Assembly (NCBI GenBank): GCA_031287135.1
Contig: JAITTK010000051.1
Coordinates: 1-6,634, forward strand
Source: Candidatus Methanoplasma reticulitermitis
GTDB taxonomy: Archaea; Thermoplasmatota; Thermoplasmata; Methanomassiliicoccales; Methanomethylophilaceae
Reading direction: 5' to 3'
DNA: 6,634 nt
Of this stretch, positions 1-5,532 are shown in pieces. The translations under genes were made by a program, and so were the position numbers. Each line of letters begins with the position of its first letter. Position 1 is the stretch's first letter. The notes below the pieces were generated by a model. It made no database searches, was not told where the DNA came from, and saw only the letters and a program-made list of their open reading frames with translations.

Positions 1-861
1 TACAGATCCTCGCAGCTTGTCGAGGCGGTGGGCGACGGTTCCGATCTCGGATTGACTATAGAATACTCTTATGAGGATGAGCCCCTCGGCACCGGCGGTG
101 CGATCAAACAGATAGAGGACAGGCTCGACGAGGTTTTCATAGCCGCCAACGGCGACGTGTTTGCCGACATATCCGTAGCGGACCAGATCGATGTTCATCG
201 TTCGACCGGTGCCAGCGTGACTATATCACTGACATCCGTCAAGAATCCATGCGAATTCGGAATAGCGAGACTGGATGAAGAGGACAGGATACTGGAATTC
301 AAAGAGAAGCCCAAGCCGGAGGAGGTGTTCTCGGATCTCGTGAACGCCGGGGTGTATGTTGTGAACAGGTCGGTCATCGCCGAGATACCTCCGGACACGT
401 TCTATGATTTCTCGAAGGATCTGATCCCCGTGCTCATGGGCCGCGGCGACAGGATACAGGGATTCATGCTGAGAGGGATATGGAGGGACGTCGGACGTCC
501 GTCGGACCTCCTCGGGGTCAATCTTGCCATGGCCACGAAACTCTACGATGACCTGAGCTGGGGCGGGAAATCCACCGAATCGACACAGATAAAGAAACCG
601 TTCTTCCTGGGTGCGGGGTCCGGCATAACGGGGTCGGAGGCCACCGCGGCCGTTATCCTTGACGGATGTTCCGTGAAGGAAAGCAGGATAACCAATTCGC
701 TTATAATGAGAGGTTGCGATATAAACTCCGCCAGGGTGGAGAACAGCATAATCGGGGAAGGGTGCAGGATCCTTCCGGGTGCGCAGGTGGTGAACTCGGT
801 GCTGGGCGACGGGACCGTAGTGGAGGCGGGAAAGGATATAACTGAGAATAAGGTGTTCTGA
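1..861 (+). CDS. hddC: Sugar-1-phosphate nucleotidyltransferase, probable heptose-1-phosphate guanylyltransferase (5' partial)
   Basis: The gene enters from the left edge already open in frame at base 1, so the GTG at 28 is internal. About 60 N-terminal residues are missing, including the usual GGxGTRLxPLT nucleotide loop. In the 286 visible residues the NTP_transferase fold is clear: EPLGTGGAI (27-35), the metal-binding NGD (50-52), FKEKPKP (100-106), NAGVYV (115-120) and WRDVGRPSDL (161-170). From about residue 200 to 280, hydrophobic/glycine hexapeptide spacing suggests a left-handed beta-helix, as in GDP-mannose pyrophosphorylases. Bacterial HddC proteins as I know them are about 230 residues and lack this tail. 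The enzyme would join heptose 1-phosphate to GTP, giving GDP-heptose and pyrophosphate in the cytosol. The family alone would also allow mannose- or glucose-1-phosphate as substrate. The heptose assignment rests on the hddA and gmhA-gmhB genes that follow it without a gap. Confidence 0.8.
   Translation, partial: YRSSQLVEAVGDGSDLGLTIEYSYEDEPLGTGGAIKQIEDRLDEVFIAANGDVFADISVADQIDVHRSTGASVTISLTSVKNPCEFGIARLDEEDRILEFKEKPKPEEVFSDLVNAGVYVVNRSVIAEIPPDTFYDFSKDLIPVLMGRGDRIQGFMLRGIWRDVGRPSDLLGVNLAMATKLYDDLSWGGKSTESTQIKKPFFLGAGSGITGSEATAAVILDGCSVKESRITNSLIMRGCDINSARVENSIIGEGCRILPGAQVVNSVLGDGTVVEAGKDITENKVF
851..855 (+). promoter_or_regulatory. Shine-Dalgarno site for the heptose kinase gene
   Basis: AGGTG lies inside the last codons of the upstream gene, six bases before the ATG at 862, and matches the archaeal anti-Shine-Dalgarno core (GGAGGTGATC). 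The upstream TGA and this ATG are directly adjacent, so translation of the two genes is probably coupled. Confidence 0.6.
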
Positions 862-1875
862 ATGGTTCAATATATAAGATCGAGGGCACCGCTCAGAATA
901 GGGATCGCGGGCGGAGGCACCGATGTCGATCCGTACGCGTCGGAGAAAGGCGGCTGTGTGTTCAACACGACCATCAACAAATACGCATACTGCACGCTGA
1001 CTCCCCGCGAGGACAACCTGATGTCCGTGCATTCGCTCTATTACGGAAGATATCAGGCGCCGCTCGACGGCGGCCCGCTCAAATTGGACGGGAAATTCGA
1101 TCTGGTCAAAGCCGTGAACAATCACTTCGAGATCAAGGAAGGGTTCGATATGGTGATACAGTCGGATGCGCCCGCCGGCTCCGGTCTCGGCGGTTCGTCC
1201 ACGATGATGGTCGCATTGATATCGGCAGTGGCGGACTGGTTGGGGGAGGATATGTCCCCGGATGAGATCGCAAGGCTCGCATATCATCTCGAAAGGGTGG
1301 ACATAGGCCTCAAAGGAGGCAAACAGGACCAGTATGCCGCCGCATTCGGGGGATTCAACCTCATGGAGATGGACAGCGCGGGAGTGAGAGTGAATCCGGT
1401 TAAGATAAGCAGCGACGTATCCAATGAACTGCAGTGCAGATCACTGCTGTGTTACACCGGGACATCCAGGGAATCGGCGGAGATAATCGATACGCAGATC
1501 GAAGCCTTCAAAAAAGGTCTGAATGAAAAAGCATTGGATGAGTCCAAAAGACTGGCAAGGGAGATCAGCAGGGCCTTCCAGAAAGGGGACATAGAGTCGG
1601 CAGGGCAGCTCCTTCACGAATCATGGGAGTACAAAAAACAATTCTCCGACAAGATATCCAACAGCAACATAAACAACCTATATGACGCGGCTACGGCCAA
1701 CGGGGCCATAGGCGGCAAAGTATCGGGGGCGGGCGGCGGAGGATTTATGTATTATATTTGCGAATATGACGCAAAGGCGCAGGTGGCACAGGAACTGCAG
1801 AAGCGCGGTGCTGTGATAACCGACTTTATGTTCGACCCCAGCGGGGTCACGTCATGGAGAAGTAAGAATGAATGA
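862..1875 (+). CDS. hddA: GHMP kinase, D-glycero-alpha-D-manno-heptose 7-phosphate kinase
   Basis: This 337-residue GHMP-superfamily kinase closely resembles HddA, which phosphorylates C1 of D-glycero-D-manno-heptose 7-phosphate with ATP to give the alpha-1,7-bisphosphate. Visible motifs are the N-terminal RAPLRIGIAGGGTDV (8-22), the glycine-rich ATP loop APAGSGLGGSS (103-113), GGKQDQYAAAFGG (152-164) with a conserved Asp at 156, and the C-terminal GHMP motif KVSGAGGGGFM (286-296). The length is typical. The ATG at 862 directly follows the stop of the nucleotidyltransferase gene and has its own ribosome-binding site, and family similarity begins within the first ten residues. The next gene overlaps its last eight bases. 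Fucokinase-like or other sugar-kinase activity is possible from fold alone, but the GmhA and GmhB partners favour heptose. Confidence 0.88.
   Translation: MVQYIRSRAPLRIGIAGGGTDVDPYASEKGGCVFNTTINKYAYCTLTPREDNLMSVHSLYYGRYQAPLDGGPLKLDGKFDLVKAVNNHFEIKEGFDMVIQSDAPAGSGLGGSSTMMVALISAVADWLGEDMSPDEIARLAYHLERVDIGLKGGKQDQYAAAFGGFNLMEMDSAGVRVNPVKISSDVSNELQCRSLLCYTGTSRESAEIIDTQIEAFKKGLNEKALDESKRLAREISRAFQKGDIESAGQLLHESWEYKKQFSDKISNSNINNLYDAATANGAIGGKVSGAGGGGFMYYICEYDAKAQVAQELQKRGAVITDFMFDPSGVTSWRSKNE
1856..1860 (+). promoter_or_regulatory. Shine-Dalgarno site for the gmhA-gmhB fusion gene
   Basis: GGAGA lies seven bases before the ATG at 1868, within the final codons of the kinase gene. It selects ATG 1868 over the nearby out-of-frame ATG at 1872, which reaches a stop after seven codons. 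Confidence 0.55.
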
Positions 1876-2899
1876 CTTCATATCCTGTGAGCTGAAGAGG
1901 AGCTCATCCGTTATATCCGGTATCGACCCGTCTGTGATAAGGGCGGCCGCGGATATGATATCGGAATCCGTCAGAAAAGGAGGGCAGGTGATATTCATGG
2001 GCAACGGGGGATCATCGGCCGATGCTCAGCACATAGCCGCGGAATTCTCCGGGAAATATGCATTTCACAGACCCCCGATGGCCGGTGTCTCCCTGTCCAA
2101 CATAGCCCCGGTGACGGCAATCGGCAACGACTACACATACGATCTGGTGTTCCAAAGACAGGTCGAAGCGGTATGCCGCGAGGGAGATGTCGTGGTCGGC
2201 CTCAGTACATCCGGAAACTCAAGGAACATAATCCTGGCGGTCGAGATGGCCAAAAGAAAGGGTGCGAAGACGATATCGTTCACCGGGGACGGCGGGGTAC
2301 TGAAAGAGATGACGGATCTGGGAGTGATAATACCCACGAGAGAGACTCCGAGGGTGCAGGAAGGATACCTGGTCGCGTGCCACGCGATCTGCGGCATAGT
2401 CGAGAGGGAGGTGTTCGGTCAGAAAGCGGTTTTCGTGGACAGGGACGACACCATCGTAAAGGATGTCCCGTACTGTAACGATCCCGGCAAACTCAAGCTT
2501 CTGCCGGGGGTGCCGAAGGCGATATCCAGACTCAAGGACGCGGGATATCTTGTCATAATGGTAACGAACCAGTCAGGCATCGCCAGGGGCATGCTCGACG
2601 AGGATATCCTCGGCGCCATACACGACAGACTGATGCGCGAGATAGAGGCCGAGGGCGGCAGCATAGACGACATATTCTTCTGCCCCCATCATCCCGATGA
2701 CGGCTGCGACTGCAGGAAACCGGAGATAGGCATGGGCATAGCCGCCATCCTGAAACACAACATCAACCCGACGATATCCGTCATGATAGGCGACAATGAC
2801 AAAGATGTCGAGTTCGGAAAAAGACTCGGACTGAAAACCTACAAGGTATCCGACAGGAAAACATTCGTCGATGTCGTGGATGAGATGCTGAGCGGCTGA
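1868..2899 (+). CDS. gmhA-gmhB: Bifunctional sedoheptulose-7-phosphate isomerase / heptose-1,7-bisphosphate 7-phosphatase (GmhA-GmhB fusion)
   Basis: Two enzymes are joined in 343 residues. Residues 1 to about 184 are a SIS-domain GmhA that converts sedoheptulose 7-phosphate to heptose 7-phosphate. It has GNGGSSADAQHIAAE (45-59), the phosphate-binding STSGNS (113-118) and VQE (163-165). Glu59 and His172 align with the catalytic Glu65 and His180 of E. coli GmhA, and His55 and Gln164 match its metal-site positions. Residues 186-343 are a HAD phosphatase of the GmhB type: DRDDT (191-195) with nucleophile Asp191 and acid/base Asp193, TNQSGIARG (233-241), a zinc-loop CPH...CDCRKP (Cys272, His274, Cys280, Cys282) and GDNDKD (308-313). 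The linker is only a few residues. The Gly after the second Asp of motif I is Asp194 here. The gene overlaps the kinase gene by eight bases. Within the pathway, the isomerase acts before the kinase and the phosphatase after it. Confidence 0.9.
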   Translation: MNDFISCELKRSSSVISGIDPSVIRAAADMISESVRKGGQVIFMGNGGSSADAQHIAAEFSGKYAFHRPPMAGVSLSNIAPVTAIGNDYTYDLVFQRQVEAVCREGDVVVGLSTSGNSRNIILAVEMAKRKGAKTISFTGDGGVLKEMTDLGVIIPTRETPRVQEGYLVACHAICGIVEREVFGQKAVFVDRDDTIVKDVPYCNDPGKLKLLPGVPKAISRLKDAGYLVIMVTNQSGIARGMLDEDILGAIHDRLMREIEAEGGSIDDIFFCPHHPDDGCDCRKPEIGMGIAAILKHNINPTISVMIGDNDKDVEFGKRLGLKTYKVSDRKTFVDVVDEMLSG

Positions 2900-2900
2900 T

Positions 2901-3638
2901 TCATTTTTTCGCAATGCCGTAGATCCTGGCCAGGAACCGGCCGACGGCACCGCATTGTCTCAGCACGGACATAACGACTTTCGGGCTGACTTTGGATTCT
3001 CCGCCCTGTCTTTTACCGAATTCGTATGTTATCTCTCCTATGATTATCCCGTCCGGTGAATATTTCATCAGGTCAAAGAGCACCTTGAATCCGGACATTT
3101 CGAATTCATCCCCGTGATCCCCGATCACTTCGGAGAATATCTCGGTCCTTCCGCCGAAGAGTCCGCTCATTATATCACGGGATCTCTTCTTTCCGCGGAA
3201 GAACAGCGTGGCCGAGGCAAGGAAGTGGAACGCCCATGATCCCAGGCTCCTCTTGATGCCGAGGGCCTTGCGGTTCTCCCTCACCCCGATGCAGAGGTCG
3301 GACCCTCTCTCCAGATCGTCGTATATCCTACGGACGGCAGAAAGGGGATGCTGGAAGTCGGAATCCATGTTTATGAAATAGTCCGTATCCGTCTCCAGTA
3401 TGCCCTGGCATGTGCTGGCCGCCAGTCCCCTGTCCTTCGGATCCCTGATAAAGAATCTGACATTATCGTAGCCGAGGGCGTCGATCAGCTCCTTAGACCT
3501 GTCGGTGGAGTTGTCATCCATTATCAGGATGCGGAAATCCGGGTACATCTCGCGGAGCAGGGTTACCATGTCCGCTATGTTCTCTTCTTCATTGTATGTT
3601 GGAAGTATTACGGTGCACGTCCCTTTATCATCCGACAT
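2901..3638 (-). CDS. GT2 family glycosyltransferase, dolichyl/polyprenyl-phosphate mannose synthase-like
   Basis: This 245-residue GT-A glycosyltransferase follows the DPM1 pattern. It has PTYNEEENI (13-21), DDNSTD (41-46), DPKDRGL (66-72), the metal-binding MDSDFQHP (91-98, Asp92 and Asp94), DIMSG (155-159) and the late R-x-x-GESK motif (Arg210, 213-216). Such enzymes transfer a sugar from GDP-mannose or a similar donor to a polyprenyl phosphate at the cytoplasmic membrane face, feeding protein or lipid glycosylation. No membrane helices follow the catalytic domain; the C-terminus (about 220-245) looks like a basic amphipathic helix. The ATG at 3638 has no visible ribosome-binding site, but a TATA-like element lies about 30 bases upstream, consistent with a leaderless transcript. 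The stop is one base from the stop of the convergent heptose gene. The donor sugar cannot be read from the sequence; GDP-heptose is conceivable given the neighbour. Confidence 0.85.
   Translation of the reverse strand: MSDDKGTCTVILPTYNEEENIADMVTLLREMYPDFRILIMDDNSTDRSKELIDALGYDNVRFFIRDPKDRGLAASTCQGILETDTDYFINMDSDFQHPLSAVRRIYDDLERGSDLCIGVRENRKALGIKRSLGSWAFHFLASATLFFRGKKRSRDIMSGLFGGRTEIFSEVIGDHGDEFEMSGFKVLFDLMKYSPDGIIIGEITYEFGKRQGGESKVSPKVVMSVLRQCGAVGRFLARIYGIAKK
2904..2909 (+). terminator. Possible U-tract terminator of the heptose operon
   Basis: Six consecutive T residues start five bases after the TGA of the fusion gene. Archaeal RNA polymerase can terminate on short U-tracts without a hairpin. 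The tract overlaps the last codons of the convergent GT2 gene, where it encodes the terminal lysines on the other strand, so coding constraint may equally explain it. Confidence 0.3.
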
Positions 3639-3666
3639 ATGCCCGTGTAAATCGTAACCGCTATTT

Positions 3667-3674
3667 CATATATG
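3667..3674. promoter_or_regulatory. Palindromic TATA-like element in a divergent promoter
   Basis: CATATATG is a perfect palindrome near the middle of the 68-bp gap between the GT2 gene (start 3638, - strand) and the ACT gene (start 3707, + strand). Its centre is about 36 bases from the ACT start and 32 from the GT2 start. The usual archaeal TATA-to-start distance of about 26 bases puts both transcription starts within about ten bases of the ATGs. Neither ATG has a clear Shine-Dalgarno site, which fits near-leaderless transcripts in both directions. This is inferred from spacing and composition only. Confidence 0.5.
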
Positions 3675-3706
3675 CGCAGAATAATCAGCGTCCGAGTGTG
3701 GTAATC

Positions 3707-4069
3707 ATGCATGTGATATCCTTGATTGTCAAGAATGAATTCGGTGTCATGCAGAGAGTCATGGGCGAGTTCACCCGCAATAAGATAAATGTCGAGACGA
3801 TAGTGGTCGGGAAATGCGAGGTCCCTCAGAAATCAAGGATGGTACTCTCGGTCATAGACAGAGAGGCCGCGGAGACGGCCATGGGAAGACTCGAGAAATT
3901 ACAGGATGTTTACGATGCGGAGATGATACCGTCGGAAGGACAGTCGGCTTACGCCCTTATGTCGACATCCAACGGTAATGTCGGACTGGTCGGCGGGGCG
4001 TCACAGGTCGAGGAGATAATAGAGCGCAGCCGGACGGATAAGTATGTCATGGCGCTCAATGCGCTCTGA
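3707..4069 (+). CDS. ACT-domain protein similar to acetolactate synthase regulatory (small) subunit
   Basis: The first ~75 of 120 residues match the ACT domain of the IlvH/IlvN acetolactate synthase small subunit. Asn10, Gly13 and Asn28 align with Asn11, Gly14 and Asn29 of E. coli IlvH, the positions known for valine feedback control. The pattern NExG...RVxGxF, INVET, RM and KLQDV is also shared. The usual C-terminal ALS_ss domain is absent. A roughly 40-residue tail (81-120) containing GNVGLVGG and a charged helix replaces it, and I do not recognise it. I chose ATG 3707 because family similarity begins at its first residue. An upstream in-frame ATG at 3596 would run through the promoter and into the opposing gene. 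ilvE follows after 23 bases, so this is probably a branched-chain amino-acid sensor. It may act on an acetolactate synthase encoded elsewhere or on another partner. Confidence 0.78.
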   Translation: MHVISLIVKNEFGVMQRVMGEFTRNKINVETIVVGKCEVPQKSRMVLSVIDREAAETAMGRLEKLQDVYDAEMIPSEGQSAYALMSTSNGNVGLVGGASQVEEIIERSRTDKYVMALNAL

Positions 4070-4077
4070 TCGTTGCC

Positions 4078-4087
4078 AAGGAAGGTA
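4078..4087 (+). promoter_or_regulatory. Shine-Dalgarno site for ilvE
   Basis: AAGGAAGGTA lies five bases before the ATG at 4093 and contains AAGGT, complementary to the 16S rRNA tail. It supports ATG 4093 over the out-of-frame ATG at 4088. Having such a site here while the upstream ACT gene lacks one fits an internal gene of a two-gene transcript. Confidence 0.55.
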
Positions 4088-4092
4088 ATGAG

Positions 4093-5019
4093 ATGGAAAA
4101 AACAGATAAGATATGGATTAACGGGAAACTGATTAACTGGGACGATGCGAAGGTCCATGTCATGACGCATGCCTTGAACTACGGTACGGGCGTGTTCGAG
4201 GGCATAAGGGTGTACCAGACACCGAAGGGATCGGCGGTCTTCAGGCTCAGGGAACACGTAAACAGGCTCCTCGACGGATGCAAGGTCATGGGGATAGAGC
4301 CGGAGTTCGGCGGCAGACTGTATGATGCGGAGGGTATAATCGAAGCGGTCAAGGCCGCCGTAAAGGCCAACAAAAAAGTCGATTACATAAAACCCTGCGT
4401 GTTCCTGAGCGGAGAGGAGGTCGGGCTCAACCCGGTCGGCGTTCCCGCATCGCTGTCCATAACATGCATACACATGGGAGCGTATCTCGGCAACGCATCC
4501 ACGGAGGGGGCGAAATTGATAACTTCGTCCTGGCACAGGCCGGACAATCTGTGCGGGCCGGCCGGCGCGAAGGTCAACGGCGCGTATGTGACATCCTGTC
4601 TCGCGAAGAGGGAGGCCGTCCGCCAGGGCGCCAACGAAGCTGTGATGCTCAACTCATCCGGACACGTCGCGGAATGCACGGGCGAGAACATCTTCATCGT
4701 CAGCAGGGATAAGATACTCACCCCGCAAGTGTCGGAATGCATACTGGAGGGCATAACCAGGAATTCAGTCATTGACGTTGCCCGCGGTATGGGATATGAG
4801 GTCATAGAGACTCGGATAACCAGAACACAGCTTGTCACGGCGGATGAAGTCTGGATGACGGGAACGGCCGCCGAGGTCGTGCCGGTAACATCTGTGGACG
4901 GCAGGACGATAGGCACGGGGAAGATCGGGGACATAACGAAGAAGATCCACGACAGGTTCCACGAGATCACTGTCGGCAAGGACCCGAAATACAGCAACTG
5001 GCTCGAACATGTTGACTGA
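4093..5019 (+). CDS. ilvE: Branched-chain amino acid aminotransferase (class IV, PLP-dependent)
   Basis: This is a full-length (308 residues) fold-type IV aminotransferase that interconverts leucine, isoleucine or valine and their 2-oxo acids with glutamate/2-oxoglutarate. It is colinear with E. coli IlvE. The N-terminus has IWINGKLINWDDAKVHVM (7-24) and YGTGVFEGIR (30-39). Lys160 in AKVNGAYVTS is the PLP Schiff-base lysine, and Glu194 in ECTGENIF contacts the pyridine nitrogen. WMTGTAAEVVPV and DGRTIGTGK lie near the C-terminus. Tyr30 and Tyr131 match the substrate-pocket tyrosines. The usual YIRP motif reads YIKP here, putting Lys100 where E. coli has the glutamate-binding Arg97. The gene follows the ACT-domain gene by 23 bases with a good ribosome-binding site. 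D-amino-acid or aminodeoxychorismate-lyase relatives fit less well. Confidence 0.93.
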   Translation: MEKTDKIWINGKLINWDDAKVHVMTHALNYGTGVFEGIRVYQTPKGSAVFRLREHVNRLLDGCKVMGIEPEFGGRLYDAEGIIEAVKAAVKANKKVDYIKPCVFLSGEEVGLNPVGVPASLSITCIHMGAYLGNASTEGAKLITSSWHRPDNLCGPAGAKVNGAYVTSCLAKREAVRQGANEAVMLNSSGHVAECTGENIFIVSRDKILTPQVSECILEGITRNSVIDVARGMGYEVIETRITRTQLVTADEVWMTGTAAEVVPVTSVDGRTIGTGKIGDITKKIHDRFHEITVGKDPKYSNWLEHVD

Positions 5020-5038
5020 ACCTCTTTGAAACAAGGTC

Positions 5039-5063
5039 CCGATCGGACATTTTCATTTTCTTA
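5039..5063 (+). terminator. Possible terminator after ilvE
   Basis: An 8-base palindrome CCGATCGG (5039-5046) is followed within four bases by a T-rich tract running to about 5063. It lies 20 bases after the ilvE stop and reaches into the end of the convergent membrane-protein gene. An imperfect inverted repeat (ACCT...AGGT, 5020-5037) precedes it. The T-rich tract could end the + strand transcript. Any role for the palindrome is uncertain, since an 8-base palindrome with no loop would not form a useful hairpin. Confidence 0.3.
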
Positions 5064-5487
5064 TCCTGAATACTATGAACTTGCTTGCGAAATAATTCAG
5101 AACTATCTCTATCACGCTGACCGTTATCCTCGCGACCATCCCGTCAACGTTGAACAGGGACATATTCAGTCCCAGACCGAAATACAGGGCCGGGAATGTC
5201 GCTATCGCCACCAATCCGGTCATTATGCGCAGGAAAAAGAACGAGCCGACTTCTTTCACAAGGACGTTTTTTTCCAGAGAATAGCTCCGGAACACTATCC
5301 ATTTGTTCACAACGAATGCGAAGGACACCGCACAGATCCATGACAGGATGTTGCTCGTGCTGACATCGATATTGATCCCGACGAACAAAGCATATGTCAG
5401 CCAGCTCAACACGACCGTTCCGGCACCGCATGCGAGGTAGAGAATCCCTTCCCGGTACTTTTTGAGAAAATCTGTAAAACGGTCCAT
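5053..5487 (-). CDS. GtrA-family four-helix membrane protein
   Basis: The 144-residue protein has four hydrophobic segments at about 14-37, 44-66, 80-106 and 116-140. Helix 2 ends in NKWIVF (61-66) and helix 4 in SKFIVF (135-140), the repeated aromatic-rich signature of the GtrA family (PF04138). GtrA proteins are thought to carry or anchor polyprenyl-phosphate-linked sugars at the membrane, often beside a GT2 enzyme. I chose ATG 5487. A TTG at 5517 would add ten residues, but a TATA-like element overlaps that stretch and GtrA proteins usually have short N-termini. The gene follows the GT4 gene on the same strand after 45 bases and converges on ilvE. It probably works with a glycosyltransferase of this locus; which one is not shown by sequence. 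Confidence 0.82.
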   Translation of the reverse strand: MDRFTDFLKKYREGILYLACGAGTVVLSWLTYALFVGINIDVSTSNILSWICAVSFAFVVNKWIVFRSYSLEKNVLVKEVGSFFFLRIMTGLVAIATFPALYFGLGLNMSLFNVDGMVARITVSVIEIVLNYFASKFIVFRIRK

Positions 5488-5508
5488 GCAATCCCATTTC
5501 CAGATGCT

Positions 5509-5530
5509 GATATACAATAATATTTTTGTG
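5509..5530 (-). promoter_or_regulatory. A/T-rich TATA-like promoter upstream of the GtrA gene
   Basis: Read on the - strand, an A/T-rich stretch ending in GTATATC fills most of the 45-bp gap after the GT4 stop. The GTATATC centre (~5512) lies about 25 bases before the ATG at 5487, the distance expected for a leaderless archaeal transcript. No clear Shine-Dalgarno site precedes that ATG. The GtrA gene may therefore have its own promoter besides any read-through from the GT4 gene. Confidence 0.4.
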
Positions 5531-5532
5531 TT

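Noticed and set aside
226..1287. Long open frame (353 codons) on the - strand across the nucleotidyltransferase and kinase genes
   Set aside because: Its translation is rich in His, Arg and Pro with no recognisable motif, it spans two well-supported genes on the other strand, and it is explained by their codon bias.
2573..2950. 125-codon open frame on the - strand across the phosphatase domain
   Set aside because: It crosses the end of a motif-rich gene and the end of the GT2 gene in another frame, with no recognisable features.
3596..3706. N-terminal extension of the ACT protein from ATG 3596
   Set aside because: The extra 37 residues overlap the opposing GT2 gene and the promoter gap and resemble no ACT protein. 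Similarity starts exactly at ATG 3707.
4383..4997. 204-codon open frame on the - strand inside ilvE
   Set aside because: It lies wholly inside the strongly supported aminotransferase gene and has no family motif; it is a frame shadow.
5267..5273. Run of seven T residues downstream of ilvE on the + strand, considered as a read-through terminator or a slippage site
   Set aside because: It is the complement of a Glu-Lys-Asn stretch in the GtrA gene, lies 250 bases past ilvE, and the GtrA frame is intact without slippage.
5488..5517. TTG start adding ten residues to the GtrA protein
   Set aside because: It is a rare start codon with no ribosome-binding site, it overlaps a TATA-like element, and the family normally starts close to the first helix. 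It is not fully excluded.
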